From Lachnospiraceae bacterium (GTDB lineage: Bacteria > Bacillota > Clostridia > Lachnospirales > Lachnospiraceae): a DNA stretch of 62,356 nucleotides. The translations under genes were made by a program, and so were the position numbers. Shown one piece after another: positions 16,453 to 24,374 of the stretch. The stretch spans positions 1 to 62,356 of the forward strand of contig JAGBBM010000016.1 in assembly GCA_017938485.1 (NCBI GenBank), given 5' to 3'. Every line of letters starts with the position of its first letter. Positions within the stretch are counted from its first letter, which is position 1. Below the pieces are notes generated by a model. That model searched no databases, was not told the DNA's origin, and saw only the letters and a list, made by a program, of their open reading frames with translations.

Positions 16453-17667
16453 TTAATTATCTCTTTTTGCGTCAAGCATTGCACGAACCTTCATAGATAA
16501 GCCGAAGAGGTTGATGAAACCTTCTGCATCCTTGTGGTCGTATAAATCACCAGTTGTAAAGCTTGCAAGCTCCTCTGAATACATTGAGTATGGAGAAGTT
16601 GTACCAGCCTTGATGATGTTACCCTTGTAAAGCTTGAACTTAACTTCACCAGTAACTCTTTCCTGAGTCTTCTCGATAAATGCCTGAAGTGACTCGCGGA
16701 GTGGGCAGTACCACTTTCCTTCGTAAATCATATCAGCAAACTTGTCAGAAACAAGCTTCTTGTATGCAAGTGTATCTCTGTCAAGGATAAGTTCTTCTAA
16801 CTGCTTGTGAGCCTCCATAAGAATTGTTCCACCAGGAGTCTCATATACACCACGTGACTTCATACCAACTACACGGTTCTCAACGATATCTACGATACCA
16901 ACACCATGCTTACCACCAAGTTTGTTTAACTCACGGATGATGTCTGAAACCTTCATCTCCTTGCCATTAACTGACTTTGGAACACCCTTCTCAAATGTCA
17001 TAGTAACATACTCTGCCTCATCTGGGGCTTTCTCTGGGTGTGTACCGAGAACAAGAAGGTGATCCCAATTTGGTTCCTGTGCTGGGTCTTCAAGCTCAAG
17101 TCCCTCGTGGCTGATGTGCCATAAGTTTCTATCGCGGCTGTATGAAGATGATGCATCAAATGGAAGGTCGATGCCGTGTGCCTTACAGTATGCGATTTCG
17201 TCCTCACGTGACTGCATAGTCCACTCTGGCTGTCTCCAAGTAGCGATTATCTTAAGGTCTGGAGCTAAAGCCTTGATATTAATCTCAAAACGAACCTGGT
17301 CGTTACCCTTACCAGTTGCACCGTGGCAGATAGTAGTAGCATTCTCCTTACGAGCAATTTCTACAAGCTTCTTAGCAATAAGAGGTCTTGCAAATGATGT
17401 ACCGAGAAGGTACTTATTCTCATATGTAGCGTTAGCCTGAACACCTGGAACGATGAAGTCATCACAGAACTCATCAACAACATCAAGGATGTAAAGCTTC
17501 TCAGCACCTGAGTACTTAGCTCTTTCCTCTAATCCCTCAAGCTCGCTTTCCTGTCCAACGTCGATACATACACATACAACGTCGAAATCATAAGTCTCTT
17601 TTAACCAAGGTATAATGGCAGTTGTATCAAGTCCACCAGAATACGCAAGAATAACTCTTTCTTTCAT
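16453..17667 (-). CDS. argG: Argininosuccinate synthase
   Basis: Condenses citrulline and aspartate with ATP to argininosuccinate in the penultimate step of arginine synthesis. 404 aa, full length. The N-terminal PP-loop ATP-binding motif is AYSGGLDTT. Other family motifs are GATGKGNDQVRFE, the SREDEIAYCKAHGI block, YSRDRNLWHISHEG and TFEKGVPKSVNG. The gene points away from argC-argJ-argB across a 247-bp shared control region. A GGAGG Shine-Dalgarno lies before the ATG on the minus strand. Confidence 0.97.
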   Translation of the reverse strand: MKERVILAYSGGLDTTAIIPWLKETYDFDVVCVCIDVGQESELEGLEERAKYSGAEKLYILDVVDEFCDDFIVPGVQANATYENKYLLGTSFARPLIAKKLVEIARKENATTICHGATGKGNDQVRFEINIKALAPDLKIIATWRQPEWTMQSREDEIAYCKAHGIDLPFDASSSYSRDRNLWHISHEGLELEDPAQEPNWDHLLVLGTHPEKAPDEAEYVTMTFEKGVPKSVNGKEMKVSDIIRELNKLGGKHGVGIVDIVENRVVGMKSRGVYETPGGTILMEAHKQLEELILDRDTLAYKKLVSDKFADMIYEGKWYCPLRESLQAFIEKTQERVTGEVKFKLYKGNIIKAGTTSPYSMYSEELASFTTGDLYDHKDAEGFINLFGLSMKVRAMLDAKRDN

Positions 17668-17730
17668 TATATGAAATCCTCCTTAGAATATTATTGAAAT
17701 ACATTTCGTATGTAAATTCACACTGCTATC

Positions 17731-17759
17731 AGTATAAACCTTAAATTTGGATATTGCAA
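17731..17759 (-). promoter_or_regulatory. Probable argG promoter
   Basis: On the minus strand TTGCAA (17759-17754), 17-bp spacer, TATACT (17736-17731). It starts about 65 bp before the argG ATG. Confidence 0.55.
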
Positions 17760-17810
17760 TAAGTATTTTAATAATTTTATGCATAAAATAATGTATAATA
17801 TGCAAATAAA

Positions 17811-17823
17811 TGAATAAAATTCA
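17811..17823. promoter_or_regulatory. Candidate ArgR (arginine repressor) box
   Basis: TGAAT-AAA-ATTCA is an inverted repeat matching the ARG-box core, one base shorter than the usual TGAAT-N4-ATTCA. It lies between the argG and argC promoters. A weaker related stretch (ATTCAATAAAATCCA) follows at about 17830, closer to the argC -35 box. Confidence 0.5.
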
Positions 17824-17852
17824 AAAAATATTCAATAAAATCCAAGAATCTA

Positions 17853-17881
17853 TTGCATATTTCTGTATGGAGTTGTATAAT
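17853..17881 (+). promoter_or_regulatory. Probable argC-argJ-argB promoter
   Basis: TTGCAT (17853-17858), 17-bp spacer, TATAAT (17876-17881), about 35 bp before the argC start. Confidence 0.6.
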
Positions 17882-17914
17882 CGGATATAGTTTTGAGGAA
17901 AAGAGGCGTTTTAT

Positions 17915-18958
17915 ATGGTAAAAGTAGGTATTATTGGTTCAACAGGATATGCAGGACAGGAGTTAGTTCGTATACTCCTTGGTCATAAAGATGTAGAGAT
18001 TGTTTGGTATGGTTCAAGAAGTTATATAGATAAGAAGTATTCTGAAGTGTATGGCAATATGTTTCAGATTGTAGATGCAAAGTGCATGGATGATAACATG
18101 GAAGAACTTGCTGAGAAGGCAGATGTTATATTTACAGCTACTCCACAGGGACTTTGTGCATCTCTTGTAAATGAAGATATATTATCAAAGACTAAGATAG
18201 TAGACCTTTCAGCAGACTTTAGAATCAAGGATGTGGCTACTTATGAGAAGTGGTATGGTATTGAGCATAAGAGTCCACAGTTTATTGAAGAAGCTGTTTA
18301 TGGTCTTTGCGAGATTAACAGAGAGGATATAAAGAAGGCAAGACTTATCGCTAACCCTGGTTGTTATACAACCTGTTCAATCCTTTCTATGTATCCACTT
18401 GTAAAGGAAAAGATGATAGACGTAAATACTATAATCATAGACGCTAAGTCAGGTACTTCAGGAGCAGGAAGAGGTGCTAAGGTTGCTAACCTTTTCTGCG
18501 AGGTAAATGAGAGTATTAAGGCTTACGGAGTAACCAGCCACAGACATACTCCTGAGATTGAGGAGCAACTTGGATATGCTTACGAGGGTGAACCATTGCT
18601 CTTAAATTTCACACCTCATTTAGTGCCAATGAATAGAGGTATATTGGTTACTGCTTATGCTAATTTAAATAAGGAATATACATATGAAGAGATTAAGGCA
18701 GTATATGACAAGTATTATGCAGATGAGCAGTTTGTAAGAGTTCTTGAAAAGGGTGTATGTCCTGAGACCAGATGGGTTGAGGGAAGTAACCTTGTGGATA
18801 TTAACTTTACAATTGACCCTAGAACAAAGAGAGTTGTAGTTATGGGTGCTATGGATAATCTTGTAAAGGGTGCAGCAGGTCAGGCAGTGCAGAATATGAA
18901 CCTTATTATGGGACTTCCTGAAAATGAGGGTCTCATGATGCCACCAATGTTCCCATAA
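17915..18958 (+). CDS. argC: N-acetyl-gamma-glutamyl-phosphate reductase
   Basis: NADPH-dependent reduction of N-acetylglutamyl phosphate to the semialdehyde, third step of ornithine synthesis. 347 aa. The N-terminal Rossmann motif is GIIGSTGYAGQEL, and the active-site cysteine lies in ANPGCYTTCSILS. DAKSGTSGAGRGAK and the C-terminal HLVPMNRGIL are also typical. First gene of the argC-argJ-argB cluster, with short intergenic gaps and the candidate ArgR box upstream. Confidence 0.97.
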   Translation: MVKVGIIGSTGYAGQELVRILLGHKDVEIVWYGSRSYIDKKYSEVYGNMFQIVDAKCMDDNMEELAEKADVIFTATPQGLCASLVNEDILSKTKIVDLSADFRIKDVATYEKWYGIEHKSPQFIEEAVYGLCEINREDIKKARLIANPGCYTTCSILSMYPLVKEKMIDVNTIIIDAKSGTSGAGRGAKVANLFCEVNESIKAYGVTSHRHTPEIEEQLGYAYEGEPLLLNFTPHLVPMNRGILVTAYANLNKEYTYEEIKAVYDKYYADEQFVRVLEKGVCPETRWVEGSNLVDINFTIDPRTKRVVVMGAMDNLVKGAAGQAVQNMNLIMGLPENEGLMMPPMFP

Positions 18959-18984
18959 TAAATATAAGATTAGGAGATGATAAT

Positions 18985-20217
18985 ATGAGTATTATAACAG
19001 TTATAGATGGCGGTGTTACCGCACCAAAGGGCTTTAAGGCGGCAGGAACTCGCGCAGGTATTAAAGCAGGTAAAACAAATAAAGATATGGCTATGATTTA
19101 TTCTGAGGTTCCGGCAGCAACAGCAGGTACATTTACAAGAAATATCGTAAAAGCTGCTCCAGTACTTTGGGATATGAAGGTTTGTGAAGGGGGAGTGGCT
19201 CAGGCAGTTGTAGTCAACAGTGGTATAGCTAATGCTTGTACAGGTGAGGCAGGATATCAGAATTCTGTAGATACAGCTAAGATGGTAGGAGAAGCGCTTA
19301 ATGTTAATCCAGACCAGGTTTTAGTTGCATCAACAGGTGTTATAGGCTTTACTCTTCCTATGGATGTAATAGCAAATGGTGTTAACCTTTTAAAAGATAT
19401 GATTACTGATACAAGAGAGGCAGCTATTGATGCGGCAACAGCTATTATGACTACAGATACTCATAAGAAGGAGTTTGCTGTAGAGTTTACTCTCGGTGGT
19501 ACTAAGGTTACTATGGGTGCTATGTGTAAGGGTTCAGGTATGATTCATCCAAATATGGGAACAATGCTTGGATTTATTACAACAGATGCAGCTATTGACA
19601 GTGCACTTCTTAGCAAGGCTCTTAAGGAAACTATAGAGGATACATTTAATATGGTATCTGTGGACGGAGATACTTCTACCAACGATACAGTTGTGGTTCT
19701 TGCAAATGGTATGGCTGGAAACACTAAGATTGTAGCAGAGGGAGAGGACTACGATACATTTAAGAAGGCATTTATGGAAGTAAATACATATCTTGCTAAG
19801 CAGATTGCAGCAGATGGTGAAGGTGCTACAAAGCTTTTCCAGGTTGATGTAATCGGTGCAAAGGATAAGGAAACTGCAAAGACACTTGCTAAGTCTATTG
19901 TTACATCAAACCTTACAAAGTGTGCAGTATATGGAAATGATGCAAATGTAGGAAGAATCCTTTGTGCTATGGGATATTCAGGGGCTGAGTTTGACCCTTA
20001 CAAGGTGGATGTAACCGTATCCAGTGAAAAGGGAACAGTAAAGCTTGTGGAAAATGGAATGTATGCTAAGTTTGATGAGGAACAGGCTACAGATATAATG
20101 AAGGCTCAGGTAGTGGTTGCCACAGCTGATGTTAAATCCGGTGATGCAACAGCAACAGCTTGGGGATGTGACCTTACATATGACTATGTAAAGATAAATG
20201 CAGATTACAGATCATAA
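18985..20217 (+). CDS. argJ: Bifunctional ornithine acetyltransferase / N-acetylglutamate synthase
   Basis: Transfers acetyl from N-acetylornithine to glutamate, recycling the acetyl group; many family members also use acetyl-CoA. 410 aa. The self-cleavage site with the nucleophilic Thr lies in KGSGMIHPNMGTMLGFITTD, and VVNSGIANACTGEAG forms the oxyanion-hole region. VDGDTSTNDTVV is also conserved. It follows argC by 26 bp with an AGGAG Shine-Dalgarno. Its presence means the cyclic acetyl pathway is used rather than argE; argD, argF and argH are not in the window. Confidence 0.96.
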   Translation: MSIITVIDGGVTAPKGFKAAGTRAGIKAGKTNKDMAMIYSEVPAATAGTFTRNIVKAAPVLWDMKVCEGGVAQAVVVNSGIANACTGEAGYQNSVDTAKMVGEALNVNPDQVLVASTGVIGFTLPMDVIANGVNLLKDMITDTREAAIDAATAIMTTDTHKKEFAVEFTLGGTKVTMGAMCKGSGMIHPNMGTMLGFITTDAAIDSALLSKALKETIEDTFNMVSVDGDTSTNDTVVVLANGMAGNTKIVAEGEDYDTFKKAFMEVNTYLAKQIAADGEGATKLFQVDVIGAKDKETAKTLAKSIVTSNLTKCAVYGNDANVGRILCAMGYSGAEFDPYKVDVTVSSEKGTVKLVENGMYAKFDEEQATDIMKAQVVVATADVKSGDATATAWGCDLTYDYVKINADYRS

Positions 20218-20296
20218 TAAGGATTTGATATATTTTTGATACTGTGATATTATAAGAAACTGTTTGGGATTATTTTTAAAATGTGAGGATAAAGAT

Positions 20297-21178
20297 ATGA
20301 TAAATAACGAATCAATCGAAGTAAATCTTGCTAAGGCACAGACCCTTATAGAAGCTGTACCTTATATTCAGAAGTTTAATGGCAAAAGAGTAGTAGTTAA
20401 GTATGGTGGAAGTGCCATGGTTGACGAAGAATTAAAATATAACGTAATCAGAGACGTTGCCCTTCTTAAGTTGGTAGGAATGGAGCCAATTATAGTTCAC
20501 GGTGGTGGAAAGGAGATAAGCTCTTGGCTTAAGAAGATTGGCAAGGAGTCAGAGTTTATCAATGGACTTCGTGTAACTGATGAGGAGACACTTGATGTGG
20601 CTGAGATGGTACTTTCAAAGGTAAATAAGTCTTTGGTATCACTTATGCAGCAGATGGGACTTAAGGCAGTTGGTATCACAGGAAAAGATGCAGGACTCTT
20701 AAAGACTAAGAAAAAGCTTATTGATGGTAAGGATATAGGATATGTTGGAGAAGTAGTGGATGCAGATAGTCAGATACTTGACACACTTATCGATAACGGA
20801 TTTATACCTGTAATCGCGCCAATTGGACTTGGTGTTGAGGATAACCACGGCTACAACATAAATGCAGATGATGCTGCCTGTGCTATAGCTACAGCGATAA
20901 GTGCTGAAAAACTTGTATTCTTAACAGATATCGAGGGTGTATTCATAGATCCAACAGATAAGTCAACACTTATTTCAGAGATGGATATAGATGAAGCACA
21001 AAAATTCATTGATAACGGAGTTGTAGGTGGAGGAATGCTTCCAAAGCTTAATAACTGTATCGAAGCAATGAAAAATGGAGTATCAAGAGTACATATCCTC
21101 GACGGAAGAATAGCTCATGGACTCCTTCTCGAGTTCTTCACAGAAAAAGGAATCGGAACAGCAATAAAAAGCATATAG
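20297..21178 (+). CDS. argB: Acetylglutamate kinase
   Basis: Phosphorylates N-acetylglutamate, the second and usually arginine-feedback-controlled step. The ATG at 20297 is chosen for its GAGG Shine-Dalgarno 9 bp upstream; the in-frame start at 20264 has none. 293 aa. The amino-acid-kinase motifs are VVKYGGSAM (Lys), [20 protein letters not shown] and FLTDIEGVF. The extra N-terminal helix (about 1-20) matches arginine-sensitive hexameric enzymes. It ends the arg cluster; a long foldback element follows rather than a simple terminator. Confidence 0.96.
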   Translation: MINNESIEVNLAKAQTLIEAVPYIQKFNGKRVVVKYGGSAMVDEELKYNVIRDVALLKLVGMEPIIVHGGGKEISSWLKKIGKESEFINGLRVTDEETLDVAEMVLSKVNKSLVSLMQQMGLKAVGITGKDAGLLKTKKKLIDGKDIGYVGEVVDADSQILDTLIDNGFIPVIAPIGLGVEDNHGYNINADDAACAIATAISAEKLVFLTDIEGVFIDPTDKSTLISEMDIDEAQKFIDNGVVGGGMLPKLNNCIEAMKNGVSRVHILDGRIAHGLLLEFFTEKGIGTAIKSI

Positions 21179-21232
21179 ATAATATGGATAATAATCCATA
21201 AAACCACACATACTAAGACCAAAGTAAATACA

Positions 21233-21439
21233 GGTTGAAGCATAAACTGATTATATCTGTGTGCTTTATCAAAACCGTTTGCGAAGGTCGGTACTTAGCC
21301 ATAAGACACACTACCCAGCATTAGCGTTTTTGCATAATGCTGGGTAGTGTGGTTTAGAGGTTAGTACCGCTACCTTGAGCAACCGAGTGGGAACGTGTTT
21401 TGCATAAGTACACAGATATAAGAAGTTTATGTTGCAACC
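21233..21439. repeat. 207-bp imperfect full-length inverted repeat (MITE-like or structured RNA)
   Basis: Almost the whole 285-bp gap after argB folds back on itself. From outside in, the pairs are GGTTG (21233-21237) with CAACC (21435-21439); CATAAACT (21241-21248) with AGTTTATG (21424-21431); TTATATCTGTGT (21251-21262) with ACACAGATATAA (21410-21421); AAGGT (21284-21288) with ACCTT (21372-21376); CGGTACT (21289-21295) with AGTACCG (21363-21369); and a perfect 16-bp core ACACTACCCAGCATTA (21308-21323) with its complement (21335-21350). No T-run follows the core, so it is not an ordinary terminator. No gene lies inside and I see no clear target-site duplication. Confidence 0.8.
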
Positions 21440-21463
21440 GTAAGTTAGTTGTGGAGGTAGAAT

Positions 21464-21904
21464 ATGTGGGGATGGATAATAGCCATAATATCGGGAGCTT
21501 TGATGAGCGTACAGGGAGTTTTTAACACAGGAGTTACAAAACAGACCTCTACCTGGCTTGCTTCGGCTTGGGTTGCAATCTCAAGCTTTGCAGTGGCGTT
21601 TTTACTGTGGGCAATATTTGAGAGAAATGAAGCATCCATAATGTCCTTAGCAAAGGTAGATAACAAATATATGCTTCTTGGAGGTGTAATAGGAGCATTT
21701 ATAACATGGACGGTTATACAGAGTATGTCTGCTTTAGGTCCTGCTAAAGCTGTAATGCTTATAGTAATATCTCAGCTTCTTGTGGCCTATATTATAGAGA
21801 TATTTGGATGGTTCGGAGTAGAAAAAGTAGAATTCCAGTGGACAAGATTATTGGGCATAGTTCTTTCTATAGGTGGATTTATACTTTTTAAGTGGGAAAA
21901 GTAA
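21464..21904 (+). CDS. DMT-superfamily transporter, YdcZ/DUF606 type
   Basis: 146-aa membrane protein with about five hydrophobic helices. The YdcZ/DUF606 family covers half-size members of the drug/metabolite transporter superfamily. The N-terminus (IIAIISGALMSVQGVFNTGV) and the central GGVIGAFITW are typical of the family. GGAGG precedes the ATG at a good distance. Half-size members usually work as dimers, often of two adjacent genes, but no second copy is present here. The substrate is unknown. Confidence 0.85.
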   Translation: MWGWIIAIISGALMSVQGVFNTGVTKQTSTWLASAWVAISSFAVAFLLWAIFERNEASIMSLAKVDNKYMLLGGVIGAFITWTVIQSMSALGPAKAVMLIVISQLLVAYIIEIFGWFGVEKVEFQWTRLLGIVLSIGGFILFKWEK

Positions 21905-22007
21905 ATAAAATTTATTGGATATGCCTATTGTAATATTTCCTTTACTTAGGTAAAATAAAGATGTGTTTTGCCAATGCATATTAAAAATCATTAAGGGGGA
22001 TTTTAAT

Positions 22008-22589
22008 ATGCGTAGGTTATTGATTTTAATATGGAATATAATACTTGTAGTGGGTCTTTGTTCTTGCCAAAAGGAAAATGCAATTGTTGTTACAGCTGAT
22101 AAACAAGTTGCTTCGGATGAGTACGGTGTAGATATAGCTACTGGTGGAGATGCTATAGCGGGTAACCAAGTAGCTGTTTATGTATGCGGTGCAGTGGCAT
22201 ATCCAGGAGTATATTATCTGGCGGCGGATTCCATTAAAGAGGAGGCTCTTGCTGCAGCTGGAGGATTCGTTGATGGTGCTGCAAGTACCTATGTTAATCT
22301 AGCTGAGAAGATAAGAGAAGGTGAGCGGATTTATTTTCCCTATGAGGAAGAATTAGGAGTAGATTACTCGCCTATATCTGGGATTACTTCTGATGGTAAG
22401 GTTAATATAAATACAGCCACCTTGGATGAACTTATGACTTTGCCAGGTGTAGGAGAGAGTAAGGCCTGTTCCATAATAGAATACAGACAAGATAATGGCA
22501 GTTTTGAAGATATCGAAGATATAAAAAATATACCAGGTATAAAAGATGGTATATATAATAATATAAAGGATTACATTGTTGTTAATTGA
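22008..22589 (+). CDS. comEA: ComEA-like DNA-binding competence protein, predicted lipoprotein
   Basis: Binds double-stranded DNA outside the membrane during transformation. The ATG at 22008 is chosen after GGGGGA; the upstream frame start would mask the signal peptide. 193 aa: a lipoprotein signal with lipobox GLCSC (about residues 16-20), a SLBB domain (VYVCGAVAYPGVYYL, GERIYFPYEEE) and two helix-hairpin-helix motifs (VNINTATLDELMTLPGVGE and FEDIEDIKNIPGIKD). ComEA is normally anchored by a transmembrane helix, so the apparent lipidation is unusual. comEC lies 4 kb downstream, separated by signalling genes. A response-regulator gene starts 9 bp after the stop. Confidence 0.88.
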   Translation: MRRLLILIWNIILVVGLCSCQKENAIVVTADKQVASDEYGVDIATGGDAIAGNQVAVYVCGAVAYPGVYYLAADSIKEEALAAAGGFVDGAASTYVNLAEKIREGERIYFPYEEELGVDYSPISGITSDGKVNINTATLDELMTLPGVGESKACSIIEYRQDNGSFEDIEDIKNIPGIKDGIYNNIKDYIVVN

Positions 22590-22598
22590 GGTGACATT

Positions 22599-23285
22599 AT
22601 GAAGAAGGTATTAGTAGTAGACGATGAAAAATCAATCGTAAAAGGAATTAAATTTAGCCTTGAGCAGGATGATATGCAGGTGGATGTAGCATATGATGGT
22701 GAAGAGGCTATTGCCATGGCGAGAGATAATCAATATGATATTATACTCTTGGATATAATGCTTCCTGGTTTTACTGGCCTTGAGGTTTGCCAGATGGTTA
22801 GAGAGTTTTCTGATGTGCCTATTATTATGCTTACAGCTAAGGGCGATGATATGGATAAGATTCTTGGCCTCGAATATGGTGCTGATGATTATATTACAAA
22901 ACCATTTAATATCTTAGAGGTGAAGGCTCGTATTAAGGCTATACTTAGACGTAATACAAAGGGTATGGCGGAGAAAAAAGATACTAAGAGTATTGAGAAA
23001 AAAGGCCTTAGAATCGATTGTGACAGCAGAAGAGTATACATAGAAGGTAAAGAGGTTAATCTTACAGCAAAGGAGTTTGACCTTGTATATCTTTTAGTAT
23101 CAAATCCTAACAAAGTTTATTCTAGAGAACAGCTTCTTCAGACTATATGGGGACCTTCTTATCCGGGAGATGCAAGAACAGTAGATGTTCATGTAAGACG
23201 TCTTAGAGAAAAGGTAGAAGCAACCCCAGCAACCCCACAGTACATTCATACTAAGTGGGGTGTGGGATATTATTTCCATGAATAA
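22599..23285 (+). CDS. Response regulator, OmpR/PhoB family
   Basis: 228-aa transcription factor. The receiver has VVDDE, phospho-acceptor Asp52 in ILLDIMLPG, LTAKGDD and the YITKPF lysine. The C-terminal winged helix reads LTAKEFDLVYLLVSNPNKVYSR followed by VDVHVRRLREKVE and GVGYYF. It is 9 bp downstream of comEA. Its stop codon abuts the stop codon of an adenosine deaminase on the other strand (23285/23286). The likely partner kinase at 24375 lies beyond that inverted gene. Confidence 0.94.
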   Translation: MKKVLVVDDEKSIVKGIKFSLEQDDMQVDVAYDGEEAIAMARDNQYDIILLDIMLPGFTGLEVCQMVREFSDVPIIMLTAKGDDMDKILGLEYGADDYITKPFNILEVKARIKAILRRNTKGMAEKKDTKSIEKKGLRIDCDSRRVYIEGKEVNLTAKEFDLVYLLVSNPNKVYSREQLLQTIWGPSYPGDARTVDVHVRRLREKVEATPATPQYIHTKWGVGYYFHE

Positions 23286-24242
23286 TTAGACTAATTTAAG
23301 TAAATTATTTTTGATGTTATCATCGGCGAAGGAGATTTCAACACTGTTTTTATATATGGTGATGAAATCTTCTTTGTTTATATTAAGTTTATCCTTGCAA
23401 AGTTTTAATTCTTTTGTCATAGTGGTATCACTTACGGTTCTATTATCTGTGTTCACTGTTGCAAGTAATCCAGCATCTAAAAATGCTCTAAGCGGGTAAG
23501 TGTCATTAGGAGATATAGCACGAGTCTGATAGTTGGATGTAGGACATAACTCCAGACCTAGATGTGATTTTTTTACATCTTTCATAAGTGAAGGGTCTTT
23601 TATGAGAGCTATACCATGGCCAACTCTTTTTGCTCCCAGCTCCAAAGCAATTTTAATGTTCTGTACGCTGCCACATTCACCAGAATGAATAGTATAAGGC
23701 ATACCAAGTGACTTTGCCTCTTTGAATAAATCTACAAATTGTTCATTTCCAAAGGCTGCTTCATCCCCAGCTAAATCCAAAGCACATATTCCTAAACCAA
23801 GATATGACCTAGCATTTTTTAGCATAGTAATATTTGTACTTAAATCATGATGTCTCATAGCACACACTATTATGTTTGAATCTACATCATAGAGCTCTTT
23901 GCCGGTTTTAATACCATCTATACATGCTTCGTATATGTCCTGATAAGATTGGTTTTCATTTACGCTACAGCTTGGTGCAAAACGAATTTCAATATATTTT
24001 GTGTCATCTATAGAAGCCTGCTTAAGTAAATCCAAAATTCCGCTTTTAATATGTTCTTTTGTTTGAAGACAGCTGATGGGTATATCAAAGCAAGTGAGAT
24101 ATTGGGCGAGACTTTGGCAATCAGCTGGTGCCGTTAGTTTTGATTTTAATTCATCATCCCCAATAGGTAAATTAAGAGTATTTTTGATGTGCTCAATGGA
24201 AAAAGAACCATCCAAATGACAGTGTAAATCAATATTAGGCAT
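23286..24242 (-). CDS. add: Adenosine deaminase family protein
   Basis: Metal-dependent deaminase converting adenosine to inosine, or a related aminohydrolase. 318 aa, close to family length. Zinc ligands are in DLHCHLDGS near the N-terminus; other motifs are FAPSC, the catalytic YTIHSGECGS, RVGHGIAL and the VNTDNRTVS aspartate region. GGAG precedes the ATG on the minus strand. It lies in reverse orientation between a response regulator and a histidine kinase, with no gap to the regulator. Adenine deaminase specificity is the main alternative. Confidence 0.88.
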   Translation of the reverse strand: MPNIDLHCHLDGSFSIEHIKNTLNLPIGDDELKSKLTAPADCQSLAQYLTCFDIPISCLQTKEHIKSGILDLLKQASIDDTKYIEIRFAPSCSVNENQSYQDIYEACIDGIKTGKELYDVDSNIIVCAMRHHDLSTNITMLKNARSYLGLGICALDLAGDEAAFGNEQFVDLFKEAKSLGMPYTIHSGECGSVQNIKIALELGAKRVGHGIALIKDPSLMKDVKKSHLGLELCPTSNYQTRAISPNDTYPLRAFLDAGLLATVNTDNRTVSDTTMTKELKLCKDKLNINKEDFITIYKNSVEISFADDNIKNNLLKLV

Positions 24243-24374
24243 AGGGTATCACTCCAATCGAAAAAATGTATGGGTTATGTAGTAATTTTAGCAGTATTGT
24301 ATACATTTAACAAGTGGGTTGAATGGTTAAATAAGGTGTGTTAATATTTAATAAGTTACTTTTGAAATGGAGAT

